A stretch of 56,318 nucleotides of DNA from Actinomycetes bacterium. GTDB taxonomy: Bacteria; Actinomycetota; Thermoleophilia; Solirubrobacterales; Solirubrobacteraceae. The position numbers and the translations under genes are program-made. Below are positions 9,372 through 18,036 of this stretch, in pieces; position 1 is the stretch's first letter, and every line of letters begins with the position of its first letter. The notes under the pieces are model-generated. The model saw only the letters and a list, made by a program, of their open reading frames with translations. It had not been told where the DNA came from and searched no databases. The stretch is taken from NCBI GenBank assembly GCA_021820105.1, contig JAKAED010000005.1, forward strand, positions 1 to 56,318, read 5' to 3'.

Positions 9372-10293
9372 CCGCGGGAGCGGCGATCAGCAGGAAGTTG
9401 AAGACGCGATAGAGCATCACCGCCGCGAGCGCTGGAGCGAGCGGTTCCCGCACCCAGTAGAGCGCGTAGGTCATGAGCACCTCCGTGGCCCCCGCGCCGC
9501 CGAGCGGCAGGGAGCGACGCGTGGCGGCATATCCGGTGGAGTAGGCGACGATCAACCTTCCCACCCCCAGATCGATGCCGAAGGTCCGCAGGCTCGCCCA
9601 CAGGGCGAACATGTCCGCTGCCCAGTAGGCGGTGATTCCCAGCCACGCACCCAACTTCCGGAAGGGGTTCTGGGTGACCATGCTGCGCACCGCGTAGATA
9701 CCCTCCAGCATCTCCACGATCCACCTCGACCCTGGCCACCCCAGGCGCGCCAAGCCGGCCGTCCTGCTGGGCGCACTGGCCAGCACAGCCAGCACAGCGC
9801 CCAGCGGCACCGCAAGCGCCCACGGCCACAGCAGCGAGGGCATGATGTCAGCGCCCTCAGCCAGCAGCACAATCGCGGTGATGCAGGCTGTCGGAGCAAG
9901 GATCGCCCATTCAAAACTCCCCAGCGCCATCACCCGGACCCGCGCACTGCGCGGGTCCTCGTCGATTGCCTCCAGCATCCGCCGGTCGACCCCAAAGCCA
10001 CCGTCCAGTGCGAACGGACCAAAGCCGGCCACGACAATCCGGCTGACGATCGGCAGCGACAGCGGCGCATGACCATGGATCGAGGCGACCGTGCGGTACG
10101 CGAGCGCGTAGGCGGGGTAGGTCGCGAACTCGGCGGCGGCGACGACCGCGACCCAGGCCGGGCTCACACGAGCAAAGGCCCGTCCGATCACATCAGCGCC
10201 GGTAGCGTGAGCGATCAGGATGACGGCAACCGCGGCAAGCAAAGCCGCAAACGCGGTGGAGAGCCACGGCTGATCGCGAAACGGTCCGCGCAC
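9301..10293 (-). CDS. flippase-like integral membrane protein (lysylphosphatidylglycerol synthase TM family, COG0392)
   Basis: This 330-residue, almost entirely membrane-embedded protein has about 8 hydrophobic segments. Conserved small motifs of the LPG-synthase TM/flippase-like family are seen: ALAYRTV, VSRIVVAGFGPFALDGGFG, AYSTGYAATRRSLPLGGAGATEVLM (in part) and LYRVFNFLL. Family members move lipids or lipid-linked molecules across the cytoplasmic membrane. It starts with GTG 42 bases after hpnH on the same strand, so it is the last gene of the hopanoid operon. A role in handling hopanoid lipids is inferred only from this position; no HpnN-type transporter is seen here. Confidence 0.82.
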   Translation of the reverse strand: MRGPFRDQPWLSTAFAALLAAVAVILIAHATGADVIGRAFARVSPAWVAVVAAAEFATYPAYALAYRTVASIHGHAPLSLPIVSRIVVAGFGPFALDGGFGVDRRMLEAIDEDPRSARVRVMALGSFEWAILAPTACITAIVLLAEGADIMPSLLWPWALAVPLGAVLAVLASAPSRTAGLARLGWPGSRWIVEMLEGIYAVRSMVTQNPFRKLGAWLGITAYWAADMFALWASLRTFGIDLGVGRLIVAYSTGYAATRRSLPLGGAGATEVLMTYALYWVREPLAPALAAVMLYRVFNFLLIAAPAVIAHRQLPKLIGGSDPDAREPRI

Positions 10294-10335
10294 ACCAGGA
10301 CGCTACCGCGGGCGATGGTCCTCCTCAACTGATCG

Positions 10336-11337
10336 CTACTGAAGCACAGCCCGGAGTGATTGCTTGAGCGACCGCGTTGACGCCATCACCGCCGTTGGCT
10401 CGTATCCACAATGAGCCATGCAGTTGTCGCAGCGCGGATCGTTCCCACGGCCGTACTTACTCCAGTCAGTTGTCTCCAACAGCTCCTTGTAGGTGGCGGC
10501 GTAGCCGTCAGCCATCAGATAGCAGGGACGCTGCCAGCCGAACAGTGAGTAGCTCGGGATCCCCCAGGGAGTGCACTGGTAGTCGACCTTGCCCTCCAGA
10601 AAGTCGAGGAACAGGGGCGAGTGGTTGAAGCGCCACTTCTTGCGCCGACCGTCCGCGAACGCAGCCTTGAAGAGTTCGCGCGTCTGCAGCACTCCCAGGA
10701 AGTGCTCCTGATCCGGCGCCTTCTCGTAGGCGTAAGCAGGCGAGATCATCATCTGGTCGACCTCAAGCTCATCGTTGAGGAAGTCGAGCACCGACCGAAC
10801 CGTCTCGGGCGAGTCATGCGTGAAGAACGTGGTGTTGGTCGTGACCCGGAAACCCTTGGCCTTGGCAGTCCTGATCGCCGACACAGCCTTGTCGAATACC
10901 CCCTCACGAGCGACCGAAGCGTCGTGGCGCTCACGCAGGCCATCAATGTGCACGGCCCATGAGAAATACGGCGAAGGCTTGAAGAGATCGATCTTCTTTT
11001 CCATCAGGAGCGCGTTGGTGCATAGGTAGACGAACTTCTTGCGCTTGATCAGCTGGCGGACGATCTCATCGATCTCCGGGTGGATCAGCGGCTCGCCTCC
11101 GGCGATCGAGACCATCGGCGCACCACACTCCTCAATCGCACCAACAGCCTGGTCCACCGGCATCCGGCGTCGCAGTTCGTGCTCCGGGTGCTGGATCTTG
11201 CCGCAACCCTCACACGCCAGGTTGCACTGGAAGAGCGGTTCGAGCTCGACGATCAGCGGATACTTGTCGTTGCCTTTCAGACGCTGCTTCATCAGGTAGG
11301 CGCCCATGTGGGCGGCCTGTCTCATCGGCACAGCCAT
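10336..11337 (-). CDS. hpnH: adenosyl-hopene transferase HpnH (radical SAM)
   Basis: This 333-residue radical SAM enzyme joins the 5'-deoxyadenosyl radical of SAM to hopene (diploptene), the first side-chain step of C35 hopanoids. The 4Fe-4S motif CNLACEGC (CxxxCxxC) lies at about 38-45, and the SAM-binding SIAGGEPLIHPEI follows at about 77-89. The C-terminal cysteine segment RCDNCMAHCGYEPTAV is typical of HpnH, and the length is normal. The ATG directly abuts the stop of the upstream hpnG-ispH gene (TGA-ATG), which suggests translational coupling. Family recognition is strong. Confidence 0.95.
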   Translation of the reverse strand: MAVPMRQAAHMGAYLMKQRLKGNDKYPLIVELEPLFQCNLACEGCGKIQHPEHELRRRMPVDQAVGAIEECGAPMVSIAGGEPLIHPEIDEIVRQLIKRKKFVYLCTNALLMEKKIDLFKPSPYFSWAVHIDGLRERHDASVAREGVFDKAVSAIRTAKAKGFRVTTNTTFFTHDSPETVRSVLDFLNDELEVDQMMISPAYAYEKAPDQEHFLGVLQTRELFKAAFADGRRKKWRFNHSPLFLDFLEGKVDYQCTPWGIPSYSLFGWQRPCYLMADGYAATYKELLETTDWSKYGRGNDPRCDNCMAHCGYEPTAVMASTRSLKQSLRAVLQ

Positions 11338-12948
11338 TCAGCGGCCTCCTCTGTCTAGGTTCGGCGCGGAGTCGGCGCCCGCCGGCACAGACGGACTCCT
11401 GACCTCCGGCGGTAGCTTGAACTGCATCGTCTCGGTGGCGACGGCACGCTCATCCAAGGTGACCTCACCGAGGCCGCCGAGCGCACTGATCACCCGCTCA
11501 ACCAGGGCCTCCGGTGCGGATGCCCCCGCGGTCAGGCCTACCCTGCGCACCCCGCGCAGAACCGCCGGCGGGATCTGCGCCGCATCGTCAATCAGTAGTG
11601 CCGAGCAGCCGGCGCGTTGCGCCACCTCGACCAGCCGTCGCGAATTTGATGAGTTGGGTGAGCCCACGACCAGAATCACATCACAGTCTCGGGCCAGAGC
11701 CCGAACAGCGTCCTGACGATTCTGTGTCGCGTAGCAGATGTCACTGGAGGCGGGCCCGATTGCGGCGGGGAAACGACCCCGCAGCAGGTCCACAACCTCC
11801 TCCGTCTCATCCACCGCGAGCGTCGTCTGGCTGAGGTAGGCGACCCGTTCGGGATCACGGACCTTGACGTCAGCGACCTCCTCGGCAGAACCGACGACCG
11901 TGATGTGCTGCGGAGCCTCGCCAAATGTGCCCTCCACCTCCTCATGGCCCTGATGTCCGACCAGCACGATGTCAAAGCCGGCTGCCGCAAAGCGCCGTGC
12001 CTCAGCGTGCACCTTGGAGACGAGCGGGCAGGTGGCATCGATCACCTCAAGCCCTCGCTGCTGTGCCTGTGCCCGGACCGCCGGCGAAACTCCGTGGGCG
12101 GAGAAGATCACGGTCTGCCCCTCAGGAACCTGGTCAAGCTCGTCCACGAAGATCGCCCCGCGCTCCTCCAGCGAGTGGACCACATGCGCGTTGTGGACGA
12201 TCTGCTTGCGAACGTAGACTGGAGCGCCGCGGTCTGCCAGCACCCGCTCGACGATCTCGACGGCACGCTCGACGCCGGCGCACGATGCGCGTGGCGAGGC
12301 CAGCACCACCTCCCTGGAACCGAGCGCATGCGCCCACTCCTCAACCAGTGAGCATGCGCGTCGCAGAGCCCTGTAAGCGGTTGCGGTGCCAGTGATCGTG
12401 CGCAGCGGGCGGTGCAACTCCCGGCGGTTGGTGTCCAGCACAACGCGGAGCGTGACCAGCGGACGACGGCGCGTGGCCGGCACCAGCCAGGCCGATTCCA
12501 TGTCCACGGCGATCGCACCGCTGCGGAACAGCGTCCAGCGGCGCTCCCCCACGACCAGCCGCTGACTGGAGGCGATCGGCCCGATGTGGACCTTCAGTCC
12601 GCCCCGACGCAGGACCCCGGCGAGCACGGTCGGGTCGTCGCATGGTGAGGTGCCTGTCGGTCCACGGAGCTCGCTGGCGAGCACGATGTCCCCCGGCTCC
12701 AGGTCAGGATCGAGTGCTCCACAGAAGCCGGCGATCAGGATCGGGCGGTTCCCTCCGGCGGCAGAGAGCCGCGCGGATCGGGCAGCACGGCGTGGGCCCA
12801 TGCCGACCCGGCGCACATCCGCCCAGGGGGCACCGGCGCGTACGGCCCGCGCCTCCAGCGCCAGCGGCGCCAGCACAACGATCTCATCTGAACGCTCGTG
12901 AGGGCCTGCGCCCTCCGAATGCTCAACGGCTGCCAGTGCGGTGCTCAT
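11338..12948 (-). CDS. HpnG nucleosidase - IspH (HMBPP reductase) fusion
   Basis: One 536-residue frame encodes two enzymes. Residues about 20-205 match the HpnG nucleosidase/phosphorylase fold (VVLAPLALEARAV, AGFCGALDPDLEPGD, AVDMESAW), which removes adenine from adenosylhopane. Residues about 212-510 are a complete IspH, which reduces HMBPP to IPP and DMAPP. Its Fe-S cysteines are C223 (SCAGVERAV), C307 (DATCPLV) and C405 (SDICYATQNRQD); other IspH motifs are FSAHGVSP, GHQGHEEVEGT, GSPNSSNSRRL and TAGASAPE. The ATG at 12948 is chosen because the open frame upstream of it runs into hpnE. The only oddity is the fusion itself: no stop or restart separates the domains. Confidence 0.92.
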   Translation of the reverse strand: MSTALAAVEHSEGAGPHERSDEIVVLAPLALEARAVRAGAPWADVRRVGMGPRRAARSARLSAAGGNRPILIAGFCGALDPDLEPGDIVLASELRGPTGTSPCDDPTVLAGVLRRGGLKVHIGPIASSQRLVVGERRWTLFRSGAIAVDMESAWLVPATRRRPLVTLRVVLDTNRRELHRPLRTITGTATAYRALRRACSLVEEWAHALGSREVVLASPRASCAGVERAVEIVERVLADRGAPVYVRKQIVHNAHVVHSLEERGAIFVDELDQVPEGQTVIFSAHGVSPAVRAQAQQRGLEVIDATCPLVSKVHAEARRFAAAGFDIVLVGHQGHEEVEGTFGEAPQHITVVGSAEEVADVKVRDPERVAYLSQTTLAVDETEEVVDLLRGRFPAAIGPASSDICYATQNRQDAVRALARDCDVILVVGSPNSSNSRRLVEVAQRAGCSALLIDDAAQIPPAVLRGVRRVGLTAGASAPEALVERVISALGGLGEVTLDERAVATETMQFKLPPEVRSPSVPAGADSAPNLDRGGR

Positions 12949-12979
12949 TTGACTGTTGCTACCCGATCCATGAGTGCTG

Positions 12980-14365
12980 TCAGACCTCCAGCGGAGCTCG
13001 CGTCCGGCTGACGCTGGTCGCCACGGCCATGGCTGCTTCTGCAGCCGCATGTCCGCTGCGGACCGCCCCCTCCATGGTCGCCGGCCAGCCCGTGTCAGTC
13101 CAGGCGCCCGCGAGGACCAACCCAAGAGGCTCGGCATAGGGACCCAGACGCCATGTGCGCGCGCCCGGCGCAGCGCGGAAGGTGGCGGCATGCTCCCGCG
13201 TCACGAAGAAGTCCTCAACTTCGGCCTCGGCCGCAGCCGGCAGCAGGTCGGCCAGCGCCGGTAGGTAGCGGCTCCGAAGCTCCTCGGCCGTCGCGTGCAG
13301 CTCGTCGTCGGCCGCCGAAAGCGACACGGCCAGATACTGCCCGTGGGTGACTCCGGCGCCCGCCGTACGGTCAAATACCCACTGCACCGGCGAATCGACG
13401 CTCGCAGCGAACGGATGAGGGAGCACGCGTCGGTCATAGACCACGTGCAGGTTGATGATCGGTGAACTGCCGATCCGAGCCGCCCAATCCGGCGCCAGGC
13501 CCGGCTGAGCAGGCAGCAGCTGCGCAGCCTGGGCCGGGGCCAGCGCTAGCACCACCGCGTCAGCGGTTGCGCTGAAGCCGTCGCTGGCCTCGACCCGAAA
13601 CCCGAGACGGCCGGCATCCGATCCGTCCGCGACCACCTGCCGCACGATCGCCCTAGCGGTGCTGCGCAGGTGCACGTCGACGCCCGCGCGCTGGAGCGCG
13701 GCACGGCCGCGCTCATCGTGGATCTGACCAAGTGGCCGCACGGCCCAGCCGATGTCGCCAGCCGCCGCATCGGACAGCAGTCCCACCTGAAAGACCTGTG
13801 CCGCCTGGGCCAGCGAGGCTTCGTCCACTGTGAGGTTGACCGTTGGCCGCACGATCAGCTCCCAGATCGCCTCAACAGCACGCCGGCTCTGGCGCTGGCG
13901 TCGCAGCCACGATCCAAAGGAGACAGCGTCAGCGGCGGGGTCATCCACGTTCACCTGCCGCAGTCGCTGCATCGCCCACACCAACGCGGCGCGCTCACGC
14001 CAGCCCAGATACGGATAGCGCAGCACCGAGCCGGCAAGGTGCAGTGGGGCAGGCAGCCCGGAGCGCCGCAGCCAGCCGGTGCGTCCACGGGGGGCCAGCA
14101 CCGGCACCTCAAGGCGGGGCTGCAACGTCACGAGGTCTGTGGCGCCCAGCTCCTCAAGCAGTCCACGGTATGCGCTGCAGCAGCGCAGGAAGACGTGCTG
14201 CCCGTTGTCAACGGTCATTCCCCCCCGCCTGAAGGAGTAGGCCGCACCACCCAGCCTGCCACGCGCCTCCAGCAGCGTCACGTCTGCGCCGGCCCGGGCG
14301 CAGTCAAGCGCAGCGGTGATACCGGCCAGCCCACCACCGACCACGATCACCGTCGGGGTGCTCAT
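12980..14365 (-). CDS. hpnE: hydroxysqualene dehydroxylase HpnE
   Basis: This 461-residue FAD-dependent amine-oxidase-fold protein reduces hydroxysqualene to squalene. The N-terminal Rossmann motif is VVGGGLAGITAALDCARAG, followed by the second FAD contact LLEARGRLGG and the NGQHVFLRCC segment characteristic of squalene-associated desaturase-like proteins. The C-terminal GLVLAGAWTDTGWPATMEG is the family's FAD-binding end. Its ATG overlaps the stop of hpnD by 4 bases (ATGA). The gap to the hpnG-ispH fusion is 31 bases. Confidence 0.94.
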   Translation of the reverse strand: MSTPTVIVVGGGLAGITAALDCARAGADVTLLEARGRLGGAAYSFRRGGMTVDNGQHVFLRCCSAYRGLLEELGATDLVTLQPRLEVPVLAPRGRTGWLRRSGLPAPLHLAGSVLRYPYLGWRERAALVWAMQRLRQVNVDDPAADAVSFGSWLRRQRQSRRAVEAIWELIVRPTVNLTVDEASLAQAAQVFQVGLLSDAAAGDIGWAVRPLGQIHDERGRAALQRAGVDVHLRSTARAIVRQVVADGSDAGRLGFRVEASDGFSATADAVVLALAPAQAAQLLPAQPGLAPDWAARIGSSPIINLHVVYDRRVLPHPFAASVDSPVQWVFDRTAGAGVTHGQYLAVSLSAADDELHATAEELRSRYLPALADLLPAAAEAEVEDFFVTREHAATFRAAPGARTWRLGPYAEPLGLVLAGAWTDTGWPATMEGAVRSGHAAAEAAMAVATSVSRTRAPLEV

Positions 14366-15243
14366 CGCAGGTGCTCACCTCCGACGAGCACCATGCTGCG
14401 AGCGGCCACCCAGGTCTTCTCCAACGGCGAGAGCGAGATCCGCCCACGCGTGACCTGGACCGGATCCTCCAGGATCCGGTCCAGGATGCGCCGGTAGATC
14501 CCGGTCATCGCCTGCACGCATGAGGCGCTGCGCACGTCAAGGTGATCCACCAGCCGCAGCCCGCGATCGAACCACTGAGCGGCACGCTCCGCCTCAAAGC
14601 GGATCAGGGAAGCGAGCTGTTGCTCATCGGCCAGAGCCAGATCGAGACAGCCGAAGCGCTCACGGTCCTCAGCCGGGATGTAGACGCGGCCCCGTTCACG
14701 GTCCTCAAGCACGTCACGCAGGATGTTCGTCAACTGCATCGCCACGCCCAGATCGTCCGCCAGCTGGTGCGCGTCCGGTCCGGCCTTGCCGTCACTGAAG
14801 ATCGCAAGGCACAGACGTCCCACCGAGCCCGCCACGCAACGGCAGTAGCGAACCAGCTCATCAAAGGTCTGATACTCGGCGCCCAGCACATCCAACTCCA
14901 CGCCCTCCACCAACACCTCAAGCGCATCCACCGGCAGCCGGTAGCGCTCCGTCGCGTGTGTGAGCGCCGCGATCACGTGGTCCCCCGCATCGGCCTCACC
15001 GCTCGCCACCTGCTCAAGACGCGCGCGCTCACGCGCCAGGTGCTCAATCTGCTGCTGATGGTCGAGCTCGCCGGCGTCACCGATGTCATCCACGCGCCGC
15101 GCAAAGGCGTAGGCGGCACACATAGCCTGGCGCTTGAACCGTGGCAGCAGCCTGATGCCGTAGTAGAAGTTCGCGGCCTCGCGGCGGGTTATCTGCTCGC
15201 ATTCGCGGTACGCGTATTCCAGCTCGATTGCCGCAACCGTCAT
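14362..15243 (-). CDS. hpnD: presqualene diphosphate synthase HpnD
   Basis: This is a 293-residue trans-isoprenyl diphosphate synthase of the squalene/phytoene synthase family. It condenses two farnesyl diphosphates to presqualene diphosphate. The two Asp-rich motifs are RRVDDIGDAG (about 70-79) and NILRDVLEDRERGR. LPRFKRQAMCAAYAFARR near the N-terminus is typical of HpnD. It overlaps hpnC upstream and hpnE downstream by 4 bases each, a tightly coupled trio. Confidence 0.94.
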   Translation of the reverse strand: MTVAAIELEYAYRECEQITRREAANFYYGIRLLPRFKRQAMCAAYAFARRVDDIGDAGELDHQQQIEHLARERARLEQVASGEADAGDHVIAALTHATERYRLPVDALEVLVEGVELDVLGAEYQTFDELVRYCRCVAGSVGRLCLAIFSDGKAGPDAHQLADDLGVAMQLTNILRDVLEDRERGRVYIPAEDRERFGCLDLALADEQQLASLIRFEAERAAQWFDRGLRLVDHLDVRSASCVQAMTGIYRRILDRILEDPVQVTRGRISLSPLEKTWVAARSMVLVGGEHLR

Positions 15244-16097
15244 CTTCCCGCCGCCGTTCTCAGCACCTGCCAGATGTAAGCGCGCCTGCTGATCTGCCCC
15301 CGCATGAGCACGTCGAGCGCGCGCAGACCGCCGGCCGTGAAGCCCGCGACAGCAAGTCTCGGCGCGGGCGGCAGCGTGCGCGCAAGCGGCGCGCCGCTGC
15401 CGAGCAGAGCCCTGGCCCTGGTCGCCTGCAGATCCATCATCGCGCGCAGATTGGCCGACGGCGGCAGCGCCTGCAGGTCGGCATCAGTGCAGCCAAAGCG
15501 CTCCAGATCCTCGCGCGGCATGTACACGCGGCCGCGGCTGAAATCCTCGGCGATGTCCTGCAGGTGTTCCACCACCTGCAATCCGGCACAGACACGATCA
15601 GAGAGCAGCACCCGGTCCGGGGTGGCCGCACCGAACACATAGAGCACCAGTTCGCCGACCGGCGCGGCTGAAAGCTGACAGTAGTCCAGGAGCTGCTGGA
15701 AGTTCTCGTAGCGGGTGAGCACCTGGTCCAGTCGGTTGGCCTGAATCAAGCGCTCAAACGGGCCTGCAGGCATCCGGCACTCAGCGATCGTCCGTGACAG
15801 GTCTCGCATCAACGGGTGCTGCGGCTCGCCCAGACCGGGTTGCCTGAACGCCCGGCGCAGTTCCAAAGCAACCAGCTCAAGCAGTTCACCCCGCTCCCCT
15901 GCCGACTCGTCGCCGACATCGTCCACCAGCCGGGCGAACCCGTAGATGGCGGTCAGATGACGCACCCGCCGCGGTCCCAGGATCGCGCTGGCGACGGTGA
16001 AGTTCTCATCCGCCGCCTGCGGCAGCACCTGGTCGCGGGTGGGCAGCGCGGAGATGGGAGGCAGCGCCGCGCCGGCGGCGGTGGCCACCGAGCTCAA
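15240..16097 (-). CDS. hpnC: hydroxysqualene synthase HpnC
   Basis: This squalene/phytoene synthase-family protein of about 285 residues converts presqualene diphosphate to hydroxysqualene. Visible motifs are ENFTVASAILGPRRVRHL, ARLVDDVGDE (first Asp-rich region) and HLQDIAEDFSRGRVYMP (second). The open frame reaches 16304, but that part lies inside shc and is not family-like. Candidate starts are GTG 16106, TTG 16097 and GTG 16088. TTG 16097 overlaps the shc stop and has GGGAAGG about 8 bases upstream, so it is given. The gene overlaps hpnD by 4 bases. Confidence 0.92.
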   Translation of the reverse strand: MSSVATAAGAALPPISALPTRDQVLPQAADENFTVASAILGPRRVRHLTAIYGFARLVDDVGDESAGERGELLELVALELRRAFRQPGLGEPQHPLMRDLSRTIAECRMPAGPFERLIQANRLDQVLTRYENFQQLLDYCQLSAAPVGELVLYVFGAATPDRVLLSDRVCAGLQVVEHLQDIAEDFSRGRVYMPREDLERFGCTDADLQALPPSANLRAMMDLQATRARALLGSGAPLARTLPPAPRLAVAGFTAGGLRALDVLMRGQISRRAYIWQVLRTAAGR

Positions 16098-18004
16098 AGC
16101 ACGCACCTTCCCAGCGCCATGATCGGGAAGACCAGGCGATACAGGTGGTACTTGATGTAGAAGTCGGATGGGAATCCAGTACCCGTGTGGTGAAGCTCGT
16201 CCCAGCCTCCGTCGTCGAGCTGACTGCTCACAAGCCACTGCACGCCACGCCGCACCGCCACCGAGTGACGCTGCCCGGCCGCCTCCAGCGCGAGCAGCGC
16301 CCAAGCGGTCTGGGACGGGGTACTCGCCCCGCGGCCGATCCAGTCCGGATCATCGTAGGAGCGGCAATCCTCACCCCAGCCGCCGTCGTCGTTCTGATGG
16401 CGCTCCAACCACCGGACGGCGCGCCTGATCGCCGTGTGCGTGACGGGCACGCCGGCGGCGATCAGCGCGGGCACGGCGGCGCCGGTCCCGTAGACATGGT
16501 TGACGCCCCAGCGCCCGAACCAGGAGCCACCCGACTCCTGGTTTTCCAACAGCCAACGCACTCCACCCTGGGTCAGCGGGTCGCCGCCGCGTCCCACCAG
16601 CGCCAACATCTCGACGATGTGGGCGGTCACGTCGGCGCTGGGCGGGTCGATCACCTCACCGAAGTCGCAGAACGGCAGGTCACGGATGAGCTTGCGGCAG
16701 TTGTCGACATCAAACGCTCCCCAGCCGCCATCGGAGCTGCGCATGCCCTCAAGCCAGCTGACGCCCCTATCGATCGCAGCCCGCAGCCGCGCCGGTTCAG
16801 GATGCGCGACCGTGTTCAGGGCGATCACAACCTCGGCGGTGTCGTCAATGTCCGGGTAGTTGGCGTTGGCGAACTCAAACGCCCAGCCGCCGGGCTCCAG
16901 ATCGGGTCTGCGCACGGCCCAGTCGCCGCGCTCGAGGATCTGCTGATCAAGCAGCCAGTCAGCCCCGCGCAGAACAGCCTGATCATTGCCGCGCACACCG
17001 GCGTCATGCAGCGCAATCAGCGCGAGGCAGGTGTCCCAGACAGGAGATTGGCAGGCCTCCACGCGCCGCATCGGCTCCTCGATGGTGAAGCTCTGCATGC
17101 CCGCCAGCCCGCGCCTGATCACAGGATGGTCGAGCTCATAGCCGAGCAGATGCAGCGCAATCAACGAGTACACCCAGGGAGGTTGGATCCCACCCCAGCC
17201 ACCGTCAGCCTCCTGACGATCAACGATCCAGCGCTCGAGCCGGTTCAGCGCGAGCCTACGCAGCGGGGCCGGTTGCACGCGCTGGTACACGCGCAGCATA
17301 TGGTCCACCGCAACCATCCCACGGCTCAGCAGCGAGCCTCCGCTGGGCGGCGACCACGGCTCAGGGCCATCGAGCTCCTCAAGCGTGAATGGCAGCGGCC
17401 GCACGGGGCGGAAACAGAGCACAACGGAGAGCGCCGCAACCGTCTGACGCGCCCAACAGGCAAAGTCGTAGAGGTTCAGCGGAAACCACTTCGGCAGGAA
17501 GATCATCTCCGGCAGCAGCGCCGGAACCTGACTCCAGGGCCACGCCCCGAACAGCGCCAGCCAGATGTGGGTGAACACGCGGGCCTTCTGCAGACCACCG
17601 GCCTGCCGGATGTGTGCTGCTGCCGCCGCCATATGAGGCTGCTGCGGTTCATCGCCCGCAAGCCGGAGCGCCACGTAGGCCTCAATGGTGGTCGAAAGCT
17701 CGGCTGGCCCACCATGAAAGTTGCTCCAGGTGCCGTCTGGGCGCTGGTGCGAGCGGATCCAGTCGGCGCAGCGAGCGGTCACATCCGGCTCGCGGATGCC
17801 GAGGAACTCACGCAACAGCATGTCCTCGGCGTCCATCGTGACGTTGGTCTCGAGCTCGCCCTTCCACCAGCCGTCGGCGTGCTGCAACGACCGGAGTTTC
17901 TCAACGGCGCGCGCCAATGCAGCCGCAGCATCGCCCGACACGCCGGCCGCTGCTTCGCTCTGCTTCAGGGGTGGTTGGTCACGCTGGCGGCTCAGGGCAT
18001 CCAT
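16094..18004 (-). CDS. shc: squalene-hopene cyclase
   Basis: This 636-residue cyclase converts squalene to hopene at the membrane. The catalytic DxDD motif is DIDDTA (about 385-390), and the ACQSPVWDT segment lies ahead of it. Several QW repeats are present (for example QEADGGWGG, SSDGGWGAF, QNDDGGWGE, QLDDGGWDE). Length matches bacterial cyclases. ATG 18004 is preferred; an in-frame TTG at 18034 would add 10 residues. It is the first gene of the minus-strand hopanoid operon and is divergent from hpnO across 32 bases, so both promoters must be very compact or the transcripts leaderless. Confidence 0.96.
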   Translation of the reverse strand: MDALSRQRDQPPLKQSEAAAGVSGDAAAALARAVEKLRSLQHADGWWKGELETNVTMDAEDMLLREFLGIREPDVTARCADWIRSHQRPDGTWSNFHGGPAELSTTIEAYVALRLAGDEPQQPHMAAAAAHIRQAGGLQKARVFTHIWLALFGAWPWSQVPALLPEMIFLPKWFPLNLYDFACWARQTVAALSVVLCFRPVRPLPFTLEELDGPEPWSPPSGGSLLSRGMVAVDHMLRVYQRVQPAPLRRLALNRLERWIVDRQEADGGWGGIQPPWVYSLIALHLLGYELDHPVIRRGLAGMQSFTIEEPMRRVEACQSPVWDTCLALIALHDAGVRGNDQAVLRGADWLLDQQILERGDWAVRRPDLEPGGWAFEFANANYPDIDDTAEVVIALNTVAHPEPARLRAAIDRGVSWLEGMRSSDGGWGAFDVDNCRKLIRDLPFCDFGEVIDPPSADVTAHIVEMLALVGRGGDPLTQGGVRWLLENQESGGSWFGRWGVNHVYGTGAAVPALIAAGVPVTHTAIRRAVRWLERHQNDDGGWGEDCRSYDDPDWIGRGASTPSQTAWALLALEAAGQRHSVAVRRGVQWLVSSQLDDGGWDELHHTGTGFPSDFYIKYHLYRLVFPIMALGRCVL

Positions 18005-18036
18005 ACTGTTGGCGTCCGTGTCTCTTGTACCCAAAA

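Noticed and set aside
9238-10332. 364-residue open frame opposite the flippase-like gene
   Set aside because: Composition is low-complexity and hydrophilic; the minus strand encodes a convincing multi-TM protein.
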